Source: a bacterium (GTDB lineage: Bacteria > Muiribacteriota > Ozemobacteria > Ozemobacterales > Ozemobacteraceae). Taken from it: a stretch of 6,200 nt of DNA. This document shows positions 1 to 6,200 of this stretch, one piece after another; position 1 is the stretch's first letter; every line of letters begins with the position of its first letter. The translations under genes were made by a program, and so were the position numbers. The notes beneath the pieces were generated by a model, which did no database searches, was not told the origin of the DNA, and saw only the letters and a program-made list of their open reading frames with translations. Location: positions 592 through 6,791 of the forward strand of contig JACPTH010000162.1 of assembly GCA_016192885.1 (NCBI GenBank), in the 5' to 3' direction.

Positions 1-2
1 AA

Positions 3-1028
3 CTTGGAATCAATGATGGTACCATGGCAGTTCGAATAGAGCTTAAGGCTTTAGATCCTCTTCCAGAGCTTCGGCTGCTTGCAATTCAAGTTGCGGTATC
101 CATGAACCACCCAAGGGTGATTCCAATCTTGGAACAGGCAAGCAAAGACCTTTCTCCCCTGGTTGCTCTTGAGGCTTTAAAGAAGTTAAAGCAATTCATT
201 TCTGAAAGCCGCTTTGTTTCCTTCCTTACGCGTAATATTAACTCTCCTTCTGAAGAACTGCGCGGGTACGCATTGAATGAGATTGCAAAGATCACCCAGA
301 AAAGGTACATCAGTAATTATCGGCTTTTGCCTTTGAACATAAAAAAATTAGCCGGTTCAGCCATTTTGAAACTTGATTCCACGTTTGTGGATCACCTGAT
401 CGAGGAATTGAAATCCCTTGATCCGGATTCTAGATTACGGGCCGCGTTGATCATGGAAAATCTCAAATTCGGCACGCAAGCGCAGGATGCTCTTTTAATG
501 GGTATGAAAGACCCATCCAGTAAGGTTAGGGCTGCGATCGTAAAAACCCTGGGTGTTTTGGGAAACAAAGCACTTTTCAAACATTTAATTGGTTTTTTTA
601 ATGATCCTGACGAACGGGTAAGGGCGAATACCATTGAAGCAATCAAGCATCTGGGGCATGAACAAGCGGTACAAGTACTTTCCCCGTTTTTGAAAGACCC
701 AAATAATAGAGTTCGAGCTAATGCCGCCTTAGCCGTTTGGCAGCTAGGAAAGGTAAAAATCCTACCCATAATACACTCTATGCTTTCAATGAACCACTTA
801 ATGCGAGCAAGCGCATTATGGGTTCTTGGGGTGATTAATTCTGAAACGAATATACCAATAATTCTGAGATATTTTAAGGATAAAGACGATACCGTTCGAT
901 TGAACGCAATTAAGGCAATTTCAAAAATCCATTTGGAGACCCTTCGAACTTTGATTCCGGCGTTGAGAAAAGACCCGAATCCGGAGATTCGACGCTTAGT
1001 GGAAGAAATCAGCTACAAATTAATATGA
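3..1028 (+). CDS. HEAT-repeat (PBS lyase-type) alpha-solenoid protein, probably 5'-truncated by the window
   Basis: The product is built of tandem two-helix repeats with the HEAT/PBS-lyase signature D-P-x-x-x-V-R-x-x-A. Counting from the ATG at 24, clear copies start near residues 163 (DPSSKVRAAIVKTLG), 194 (DPDERVRANTIEAIKHLG), 225 (DPNNRVRANAALAVWQLG), 287 (DKDDTVRLNAIKAIS) and 317 (DPNPEIRRLVEEIS), with a weaker one near 258, giving a period of about 31 residues. More divergent helical repeats fill residues 8-150. No signal peptide, membrane helix or catalytic motif is visible, so a cytosolic protein-binding scaffold is the natural inference. The reading frame stays open upstream of the ATG at 24 to the left edge (LGINDGT precedes the Met), there is no well-placed Shine-Dalgarno sequence there, and the Met lies within repeat-like sequence, so the real start is probably outside the window. 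The TGA stop overlaps the start of the next gene. Confidence is high for the fold and low for any function. Confidence 0.85.
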   Translation, partial: LGINDGTMAVRIELKALDPLPELRLLAIQVAVSMNHPRVIPILEQASKDLSPLVALEALKKLKQFISESRFVSFLTRNINSPSEELRGYALNEIAKITQKRYISNYRLLPLNIKKLAGSAILKLDSTFVDHLIEELKSLDPDSRLRAALIMENLKFGTQAQDALLMGMKDPSSKVRAAIVKTLGVLGNKALFKHLIGFFNDPDERVRANTIEAIKHLGHEQAVQVLSPFLKDPNNRVRANAALAVWQLGKVKILPIIHSMLSMNHLMRASALWVLGVINSETNIPIILRYFKDKDDTVRLNAIKAISKIHLETLRTLIPALRKDPNPEIRRLVEEISYKLI

Positions 1029-1450
1029 ACCCGCCAGATACTCCGTTCGTTAAATTTGCAAAAGCCTTAAGATTCCATTTTGCAACGGCCCCCTATGAGA
1101 TGGAGCTTCTTCTTTTGCTTTGTTTTCTTTTTCTTCTTTTTTTTCTTTGGTTCCTTTTGCGTAAAAAGCCCGACCAAGAAAACAACGTTAGACAACCACA
1201 GGCCGATGTCGATTTTTTTAATCTGGTTATCTTGCAGAAAGGATTAGAGGAAGCCGAACAAATGGTACTGCTTGAATTGAGCAGGCAATTTAGGATGGTT
1301 CCTATTTACTCTATTCTGTTGCAGGAATCGGCATTTGATAAATTAATTGGAAAAATTCAACAAGAGATTGCGCTTTCATCTAGTTCAACAAATTTAGAGG
1401 AAAAGCTTGAATTAGCGCAAAAGCTTCGGAAAAAGCTTTTCCCCTCCTAA
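1025..1450 (+). CDS. Small single-pass membrane protein with cytosolic helical domain, function unknown
   Basis: This is a 141-residue protein. Residues about 27-45 form one very hydrophobic, Leu/Phe-rich helix followed directly by RKK, which by the positive-inside rule puts the C-terminal part in the cytosol. There is no convincing cleavable signal peptide, so it is probably an anchor. Residues about 62-140 are predicted helical (DVDFFNLVILQKGLEEAEQM, then a charged C-terminal helix ending LAQKLRKKLFPS). The pattern F-x(6)-KGL-x(2)-A-E, followed later by a closing LRKKL, reminds me of the helical segment upstream of PilZ (c-di-GMP binding) domains in some bacterial proteins, but the protein stops there and no PilZ RxxxR or (D/N)xSxxG motif is present. 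That resemblance is from memory and weak. The ATG start overlaps the TGA of the HEAT gene (ATGA), implying translational coupling and a shared transcript; the Shine-Dalgarno sequence is poor, which fits coupling. The stop lies 10 bp from the stop of convergent rpoC. Confidence 0.75.
   Translation: MNPPDTPFVKFAKALRFHFATAPYEMELLLLLCFLFLLFFLWFLLRKKPDQENNVRQPQADVDFFNLVILQKGLEEAEQMVLLELSRQFRMVPIYSILLQESAFDKLIGKIQQEIALSSSSTNLEEKLELAQKLRKKLFPS
1419..1440. terminator. Weak symmetric hairpin at the convergent gene ends, possible bidirectional terminator
   Basis: A perfect 8-bp inverted repeat, AAAAGCTT (1419-1426) and AAGCTTTT (1433-1440), is separated by a 6-nt loop (CGGAAA). It lies inside the last codons of the membrane-protein gene and 21 bp past the rpoC stop. 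The stem is followed by its own T run on either strand, as expected for a shared terminator. However, it has only two G-C pairs, no further U tract, and the AAGCTT motif is itself a palindrome that also occurs at 1403-1408, so it may be coincidental. Confidence 0.25.
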
Positions 1451-1460
1451 CTTTACAAAA

Positions 1461-4400
1461 CTACTTGGTTTCTCCCTCTTTAATAAAGAGTTCTTCCTCT
1501 AACTTATTTAAAGATGTTTCTTCGGGAGTTTCGAAGAATAATTCTTTTGAAAGTGAATCAACCTTTTCAATTTCCGCAGGTAAATTCTTAAAAAGAATGC
1601 TCTTTCGAAAGGCAATCCCGGTTCCGGCTGGTATTAGCTTCCCGATTATTAAATTTTCCTTTAAGCTTTTCAAACGGTCAACTTTGGATTTTATCGCGGC
1701 TTTGCTTAATACTCTCGTAGTTTCTTGGAAAGAAGCTGCTGAGATAAAACTATCGGTCGTCAAAGAAGCTTTTGTAATCCCTTGGATCATTGGATGGCCC
1801 GTTGGGGGTCGTTTTTTCTTGTGCAACATCTCGGCAACCTTTTCTTCAAAAACCTTTACGTGGACCATTTCATTCGGGAGAAAATCGGAATCTCCCGGAT
1901 CAACAATATCAACCTTTCGAAGCATTTGCCTGACGATTATTTCAACGTGTTTATCGTTAATACTGACGCCTTGGTCGCGGTAAACCCTTTGGACTTCTTC
2001 CAACAGATATCTTTGGACGTGTTGCAATCCTACGAGTTTTGCAAGTTTTTTCGGAAAAATCATTCCATCCGTGATAGGGTCACCGGCTTCAATGTATTCA
2101 CTGTCGTGAACGATTAGGCCTGTCATTCCATATTGCGCTCTAACCGGCTTTTCATTATTGTTAAGGTCGATAATCGAAATCGAATTCCCGCTGATTCTTA
2201 ATATTCCCGATTCTTCGGCAATGATAGCCTCTTTTTTGGGCCGACGAACCTCAAACAATTCCGCGACTCTTGGAAGCCCTTGAATAATATCCGTGGTCTT
2301 TTTCCCCGTAAAACCCCACTTGGCGAGGATCTCCCCCTCTGAAACAATTGCCCCGTCTTCGATTCTTAGCTCGGCCCCGTCCATTATCTGATAGGCTTCT
2401 CCTGGTCTGATAATGATGCCTTCAATTGTATTTCTGGTTTTTCCCTCTTTGGAAATTTTTCTATCAAGTAGAACTACTCCGTTATTGCTTGAATTGAGAA
2501 CTCCCAAAGTTTGGCCCTCAAAGACATCATCTCCGTCGCGCACTAACAATGACTGGGAGGCTGCCATTTCTCTGGTGATTCGATATTTCTTTTCGCGCAA
2601 AATCTTTTTGGTTATCTTAATGCCGCCTCCGCCAGATTCGTCCGCTTCAAGTTGTTCGTACTCTTCAAATGTAATTGGCTCGAGGGTAAGTTCACAATCC
2701 CTTTGGATCATTTTGTTTTCATAGAACTTAACTTTCAAACTTGCGGGATAATTAAACTCAACACCGGAGTAGACCAGGATTTTTTCAATGATATCTTCGC
2801 AAACAATTTTATTATACCCATAAATATAATTTACTTTACCGTTAATATCGCTCACTATGGGGTTGACATCAGTTATCAGCTTGTCTCCAGTTTTTACGGT
2901 TTGCCCATCCTCAACACGAATAACTCCGCCTTGCGGGACGGGATAAACAATCGCCTGTTCTTCTCCGGTAATTTTTACGCTTTCTTGCTCATCTACAACG
3001 AGGTAAATCTCCCTAATATTGTGTTTGTGGTCATCGATTATCTTAAGGAGAGTATCGTCTATCGTTACCCCGGGTTCCGCGTATGTCTCGCCTGTGTCAT
3101 GGTTTACAACCGATCGAGCCAAGGTTGCATTTACAATTTGGGAAACTTCGGAAAACATGAGTTGTATTCTGCGCTCGCTTTTCATTTTAACCAGTTCTAC
3201 AACTCCGTCAATCTCGGATTGGATTGTTAAACGCGTGGTTAGTTCTCCGTCTTCCTGGACGTCATGGCCATTTGGAACCTTGCAGTTTTCCTTTGGACGC
3301 AGAATAACCCCTTTTGGAATTTGATACTCGATTTCATTCTTGATAATGACTCTTCTTCGATCGAGAGTCTTGTTTGCCGTACTTTTGTCGTTAATAATTC
3401 GAACGATCCCGGAAATTGGGGCCTTCAAGGAGAGCATATGATTCTGCTCATCAATTGCAGCGGAGATTTCTCCCCTAAACTCATAACTTTCCATGACTTC
3501 TCGGGAAACTTCAATTAAGGATCCGTTCGCGGAAAGAAACACCTTTCCGTCGATTTCTGAAATCACTGAAAGGAGCCTATCACCAGGATTAACGCTATCC
3601 CCATTTTTAACATTTAAAACCATTCCCCCGGTTTTTAGTGAAAAGTCTTTAGATTCTTTCACGCCTTTTGGAAGGTTATAAATTACTTCTTCTTTAGATT
3701 TCGTATCTTTGGGAAAAACAAAAACCATTCCATGGTCACTTATGACTTGCTTGTTTTTTACCCTGATATTTTCAAATTTTGCAATCCCGTTAAGTCGGGA
3801 AATAGCCGCGCGGCGCTCAATAACGGTTTCAGCCAAAAGGTTCCCTGCGTGAATGATTTCATTATCCTCGACCTTTAAAGTCGCTCCTTGAGGAATTTTA
3901 TATTCTTCAATATGGAAATCTTTTGTAACCGGGTCAAATTCTTGGGTCAATATTTTGATTATCCCTTTTTCGGAAACAACCATCCCATCTTTTTGGTCGA
4001 TGTTTTCAAAAATAACTTCTCCTGTATATCCGGTTACAACATGGTTTGGATTGTATTCGGCGACTTCCTTACCCTGGCCGACTCTATCGCCGTCTTCAAC
4101 CTTCATTTCCGCGCCCACGGGGATGTGGATGCGATCGACCTTTCCATCGGTGGTGTCGATAACCAAATGCCCGCCGACAACCACAGTACGAATATTGGTG
4201 CCAAATTCAGTTTTATCAAATGTTTCGCTTCCGGAACCGATTTCAAACTTTGTTCGATCCGAGACTCTCGCTAAACGCAAGCTATGGAAATCAACCGTTC
4301 CGGAACTTCTTGTTTTAATAAAGGATCTATGTGCGACAGCGACTCCGCCAAGATGGAAGGTGCGCATGGTCAATTGAGTACCAGGTTCACCAATGGATTG

Positions 4401-6200
4401 GGCGGCAATAATTCCCACCGCTTCGCCAATATCGACGACTTTTCCGGTTGACATATCCGCGCCGTAGCAATCTTGGCAAATTCCGGATTTCGCTCTGCAA
4501 GTAAGAGGGGAACGAATGGTAATTACGCTACGAACTTTAATTTCCTGAACCCCCGTTTCACGAATTCTTCTTATGGCGTATTCATTTAAAGGCCTATCAG
4601 GTCGAAGAATGATTCGATTTGTCTTTGGGTCGATTACCTGATCCGCGCAAATCATGTTTGGACGAAGCCTTTCAGTGGAAACCGGATACTCGCAATTGTT
4701 CTCAATCGCGAGGGAAATTTCATCAGAGCAATAAAGGCCTGCGACTAACTTTATGCTTTCGCCTTTTTGAATTACGGAGATTTCTTTGCCCGTTACGGGA
4801 TGCAATATCGGTTTTGCCAAAATCCTTCCGGAAATCCGCTGGCGTACCGGAACAATAATGTCATCAACCAAAACATTGTTTGAACTTCTGTTTTGTCTGA
4901 TGGGGAAGATTTCAATTCCATGGGAAGTTTTGCAGTCAGGAATCGTAATCACTACATCTTGCCCGACATCTACCAGTCGTCTAGTAAGGTATCCGGAGTC
5001 GGCTGTTCTAAGAGCCGTATCGACCAAACCTTTTCTGGCTCCGTATGTTGAAATGAAATATTCCGATTGATTAAGTCCTTCCCTAAAATTTGATTTAATC
5101 GGAAAAGCTAATATGTCACCGTGGGGGTTGGACATCAAACCACGCATGGCGGCAAGCTGGCGAATTTGTTGCATGTTTCCACGGGCTCCCGAAAAGGCCA
5201 TCATGTAAATAGGATTGTAATCTCCTTTTTTTCCGGTCACCTCGAACGCTTGGAGAAGATCGTCAGAAACGTCTTCGGTAGCTTTGGTCCAAATATTTAC
5301 TTCAGCTTGTTTTCGTTCGTCTCGGCTTATCTCGCCTTTTTGGTATCTTTCGAGGACTTTTGCGGCTTTGGAATCAGCTTGGTCAATAATTTCACGCTTT
5401 TTGGGGGGATTCACCATGTCCACGATCGAAATTGTTAAACCTGACAAAGTGGCATATTTAAACCCCATATCTTTTAGTTGATCTAAGGTTTCCCCAACCT
5501 GACGCAAACTGCAGGAATTAAAGATATTCTTAATCAGGTTGGCGATTGTTTCCTTTCGAATGGCGGTATTTTGAAATGGAACCCCATGCGGAAGGGCATT
5601 GTTAAAAATGATCCGACCAATCGTGGTTTTTAAGTAATGGGAATTTCGGTTCTCGGAGTTTTTTGGACCTAATAGATTCTGAATCTTTTCTTCGGAAAAA
5701 GCTGCTCTATGAATAAAGACCGGATACTGGAGATTGAAGCCGTTTGTTTCGGAGGCATTTATTGCTTCGTTGATGTTTGAAAAAACAGGCGGGCTAAAAA
5801 CAGTTAAATTTGAAACCTTGGAATCGTTCAACTTTTCAACAACTTCTTTACAATCGACGATGGTACCATGTTCTAAAACAAGAAGTTTTTTATCATCGAA
5901 GACATCTTGGGCAATTTTGAAATTCATGAAACGATCGGAGCTTAACAGAATTTCGCCCCAGTTTTTGTGATTTGAAAGATCAATAACACGGGTTGGATAG
6001 TTTTCTCGCTCCGGGTGCTCAACGGTCAAATAAAAAATCCCTATGGTCATATCCTGGGTGGGGTTGCAAATTGGTCTCCCATCAGCAGGTTTAAGAATAT
6101 TGTTACTTGCCATCATAAGAACTCGAGCTTCAATTTGGGCATCGATAAGCAAAGGAACATGTACAGCCATTTGGTCGCCGTCGAAATCAGCGTTGTAAGC
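1461..6200 (-). CDS. rpoC: DNA-directed RNA polymerase subunit beta' (partial, N-terminus beyond the right edge)
   Basis: This is the beta' subunit, which carries the catalytic Mg-binding loop of RNA polymerase. The frame is open through the right edge. Numbering visible residues from 6200, the first is the A of AYNADFDGDQMAVHVPL, so the catalytic aspartates are 5, 7 and 9. The ATG at 6170 is an internal methionine, not a start. Next come the FSGARG/IRQLAAMRGLM region, the bridge helix (about 384-418, with GARKGLVDTALRTADSGYLT), a zinc site with C423 plus C568, C575 and C578 (same C-x6-C-x2-C spacing as E. coli), and the trigger loop (IAAQSIGEPGTQLTMRTFHLGG, ending at 619). The trigger loop resumes at 1302 (TTDIIQGLPRVAELF), and the conserved C-terminal part contains VRQMLRK, GITKASL, SFISAASFQETTRVL and GLIPAGTG-like sequence (KLIPAGTG). 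The protein ends in an acidic tail and TAG. About 1579 residues are visible against about 950 in E. coli, owing to three expansions. All key residues are intact, so it should be functional. rpoB is expected just upstream, outside the window. Confidence 0.98.
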   Translation of the reverse strand, partial: AYNADFDGDQMAVHVPLLIDAQIEARVLMMASNNILKPADGRPICNPTQDMTIGIFYLTVEHPERENYPTRVIDLSNHKNWGEILLSSDRFMNFKIAQDVFDDKKLLVLEHGTIVDCKEVVEKLNDSKVSNLTVFSPPVFSNINEAINASETNGFNLQYPVFIHRAAFSEEKIQNLLGPKNSENRNSHYLKTTIGRIIFNNALPHGVPFQNTAIRKETIANLIKNIFNSCSLRQVGETLDQLKDMGFKYATLSGLTISIVDMVNPPKKREIIDQADSKAAKVLERYQKGEISRDERKQAEVNIWTKATEDVSDDLLQAFEVTGKKGDYNPIYMMAFSGARGNMQQIRQLAAMRGLMSNPHGDILAFPIKSNFREGLNQSEYFISTYGARKGLVDTALRTADSGYLTRRLVDVGQDVVITIPDCKTSHGIEIFPIRQNRSSNNVLVDDIIVPVRQRISGRILAKPILHPVTGKEISVIQKGESIKLVAGLYCSDEISLAIENNCEYPVSTERLRPNMICADQVIDPKTNRIILRPDRPLNEYAIRRIRETGVQEIKVRSVITIRSPLTCRAKSGICQDCYGADMSTGKVVDIGEAVGIIAAQSIGEPGTQLTMRTFHLGGVAVAHRSFIKTRSSGTVDFHSLRLARVSDRTKFEIGSGSETFDKTEFGTNIRTVVVGGHLVIDTTDGKVDRIHIPVGAEMKVEDGDRVGQGKEVAEYNPNHVVTGYTGEVIFENIDQKDGMVVSEKGIIKILTQEFDPVTKDFHIEEYKIPQGATLKVEDNEIIHAGNLLAETVIERRAAISRLNGIAKFENIRVKNKQVISDHGMVFVFPKDTKSKEEVIYNLPKGVKESKDFSLKTGGMVLNVKNGDSVNPGDRLLSVISEIDGKVFLSANGSLIEVSREVMESYEFRGEISAAIDEQNHMLSLKAPISGIVRIINDKSTANKTLDRRRVIIKNEIEYQIPKGVILRPKENCKVPNGHDVQEDGELTTRLTIQSEIDGVVELVKMKSERRIQLMFSEVSQIVNATLARSVVNHDTGETYAEPGVTIDDTLLKIIDDHKHNIREIYLVVDEQESVKITGEEQAIVYPVPQGGVIRVEDGQTVKTGDKLITDVNPIVSDINGKVNYIYGYNKIVCEDIIEKILVYSGVEFNYPASLKVKFYENKMIQRDCELTLEPITFEEYEQLEADESGGGGIKITKKILREKKYRITREMAASQSLLVRDGDDVFEGQTLGVLNSSNNGVVLLDRKISKEGKTRNTIEGIIIRPGEAYQIMDGAELRIEDGAIVSEGEILAKWGFTGKKTTDIIQGLPRVAELFEVRRPKKEAIIAEESGILRISGNSISIIDLNNNEKPVRAQYGMTGLIVHDSEYIEAGDPITDGMIFPKKLAKLVGLQHVQRYLLEEVQRVYRDQGVSINDKHVEIIVRQMLRKVDIVDPGDSDFLPNEMVHVKVFEEKVAEMLHKKKRPPTGHPMIQGITKASLTTDSFISAASFQETTRVLSKAAIKSKVDRLKSLKENLIIGKLIPAGTGIAFRKSILFKNLPAEIEKVDSLSKELFFETPEETSLNKLEEELFIKEGETK
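2298..4124 (-). repeat. Seven divergent SBHM-like protein modules encoded in tandem inside the SI3-like insert
   Basis: The recurring pattern is (I/V/L)-P-x-G, then a strand, then (E/K/R)-DG-x-x-V-x-x-G-x-x-L, and after about 15-20 residues a (D/N/T)-G-x-V strand. Visible copies on the minus strand are: module 1 at 4124-3999 (IPVGAEMKVEDGDRVGQGK), module 2 at 3896-3765 (IPQGATLKVED), module 3 at 3674-3534 (LPKG, later VKNGDSVNPGDRLL), module 4 at 3320-3186 (IPKG, later VQEDGELT), module 5 at 2939-2817 (VPQGGVIRVEDGQTVKTGDKL), module 6 at 2582-2466 (VRDGDDVFEGQTL) and module 7 at 2408-2298 (IEDGAIVSEGEIL). Additional G-x-V strands near residues 631 and 931 suggest partial modules. The copies are diverged at the protein level and I see no DNA-level direct repeats. 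A Gly4 stretch at residues 1190-1193 probably marks a flexible joint between modules 5 and 6. Boundaries are approximate. Confidence 0.75.
2298..4343 (-). other. SI3-like lineage-specific insertion (about 680 residues) within the beta' trigger loop
   Basis: This stretch lies between the two conserved halves of the trigger loop: FHLGG (visible residues 615-619) and TTDIIQGLPRV (from 1302). Bacteria without the insertion have only a few residues here; E. coli SI3 occupies about 190. The insert is 682 residues and stays in frame throughout. Its first module (HIPVGAEMKVEDGDRVGQGK, then TGEVIFENI) and its last (RPGEAYQIMDGAELRIEDGA, then the trigger loop) match the first and second SBHM modules of E. 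coli SI3 as I remember them, so this is an SI3 homologue enlarged by extra internal modules rather than an unrelated insertion. It is close in size to the large cyanobacterial SI3. In family terms SI3 moves with the trigger loop and affects pausing and transcript cleavage; whether this one does so is inference. Confidence 0.9.
5787..6020 (-). other. Extra segment of about 75 residues in beta' shortly after the catalytic loop
   Basis: After the conserved GRPICNPTQDMTIGIFYLT (visible residues 41-59), E. coli beta' has about 63 residues from the equivalent TRD to the TTVGR motif. Here the distance from LTVEHPE to TTIGR (192-196) is about 137 residues. The unmatched part is roughly residues 61-138. 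It contains predicted alpha/beta sequence (for example DDKKLLVLEHGTIVDCKEVV) before the canonical pattern returns at VFSNINEAINA, equivalent to the PKEAERLYRSG region of E. coli. It has no motif I can name. The segment is in frame and in ordinary codon context, so it looks like a genuine lineage-specific insertion rather than an assembly error. The edges are accurate only to about ten residues. Confidence 0.6.

Noticed and set aside
15..26. The 12-mer GATGGTACCATG also occurs at 5859-5870.
   Set aside because: About one repeated 12-mer is expected by chance in a window of this size, and both copies lie inside coding sequence in unrelated contexts.
86..769. Two minus-strand open frames of 74 and 125 codons lie opposite the HEAT-repeat gene.
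   Set aside because: They are shadows of the repeat-encoding frame, with no family signature and no start signals.
1109..1158. A pyrimidine-rich tract with a run of eight T (1137-1144) that could look like a terminator tail or a slippage site.
   Set aside because: It encodes the Leu/Phe-rich membrane helix in an intact frame, has no preceding GC-rich stem, and offers no alternative frame worth reaching.
1476..1490. Small hairpin CTCTTT-AAT-AAAGAG followed by a pyrimidine-rich stretch, a possible plus-strand terminator.
   Set aside because: The stem has only 6 bp, mostly A-T, with a 3-nt loop and no U tract, and it lies in the 3' coding end of rpoC; too weak to call.
1465..5970. Several plus-strand open frames of 60-190 codons lie opposite rpoC.
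   Set aside because: They are antisense to a highly conserved gene, show no recognisable domains or ribosome binding sites, and are explained by the codon use of rpoC.
6168..6170. ATG on the minus strand as a possible start of rpoC.
   Set aside because: It is the Met of the invariant NADFDGDQMAVHVP motif, and the frame continues upstream through the catalytic aspartates to the window edge.

Overview
This 6.2 kb window is almost fully coding and holds three genes: two short plus-strand genes on the left (about 1-1450) and, converging on them, the 3' three quarters of rpoC on the minus strand (1461-6200). I see no tRNA, rRNA, mobile element, CRISPR array or phage gene. Base composition is moderately AT-rich and looks uniform. 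The organism is a bacterium. The beta' subunit has an insertion inside the trigger loop built like SI3, which among well-studied bacteria is a feature of Gram-negative lineages and is absent from Firmicutes and Actinobacteria. I cannot place it in a phylum; an uncultivated or poorly sampled Gram-negative-type lineage fits.

Left region: the first gene encodes a soluble alpha-solenoid of HEAT / PBS-lyase-type repeats and is open at the left edge, so its true start probably lies outside the window. Its TGA stop overlaps the ATG of the next gene (ATGA at 1025-1028), so the two are very likely translationally coupled. The second gene encodes a 141-residue protein with one membrane helix and a cytosolic helical domain. 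That domain faintly resembles the helical segment found before PilZ domains in some bacterial proteins, but no PilZ domain follows. The pair could form a membrane-anchored scaffold module; its function is unknown.

Right region: rpoC enters from the right edge at the catalytic NADFDGDQ loop and ends in TAG at 1463-1461. The visible 1579 residues include the active-site loop, bridge helix, second zinc site, trigger loop and C-terminal region, all with intact key residues. The same stretch in E. coli is about 950 residues. Three expansions explain the excess: about 75 residues soon after the catalytic loop, about 70 residues that look like a tandem duplication just before the zinc cysteine cluster, and a trigger-loop insertion of about 680 residues made of roughly seven SBHM-like modules (E. 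coli SI3 is about 190 residues with two). If the missing N-terminus is of ordinary length, the whole protein would be about 2000 residues.

Only 10 bp separate the stop codons of the convergent genes. The commonly seen rpsL-rpsG genes do not follow rpoC here. The window does not show a new multi-gene system; its most notable content is the enlarged architecture of this beta' subunit.
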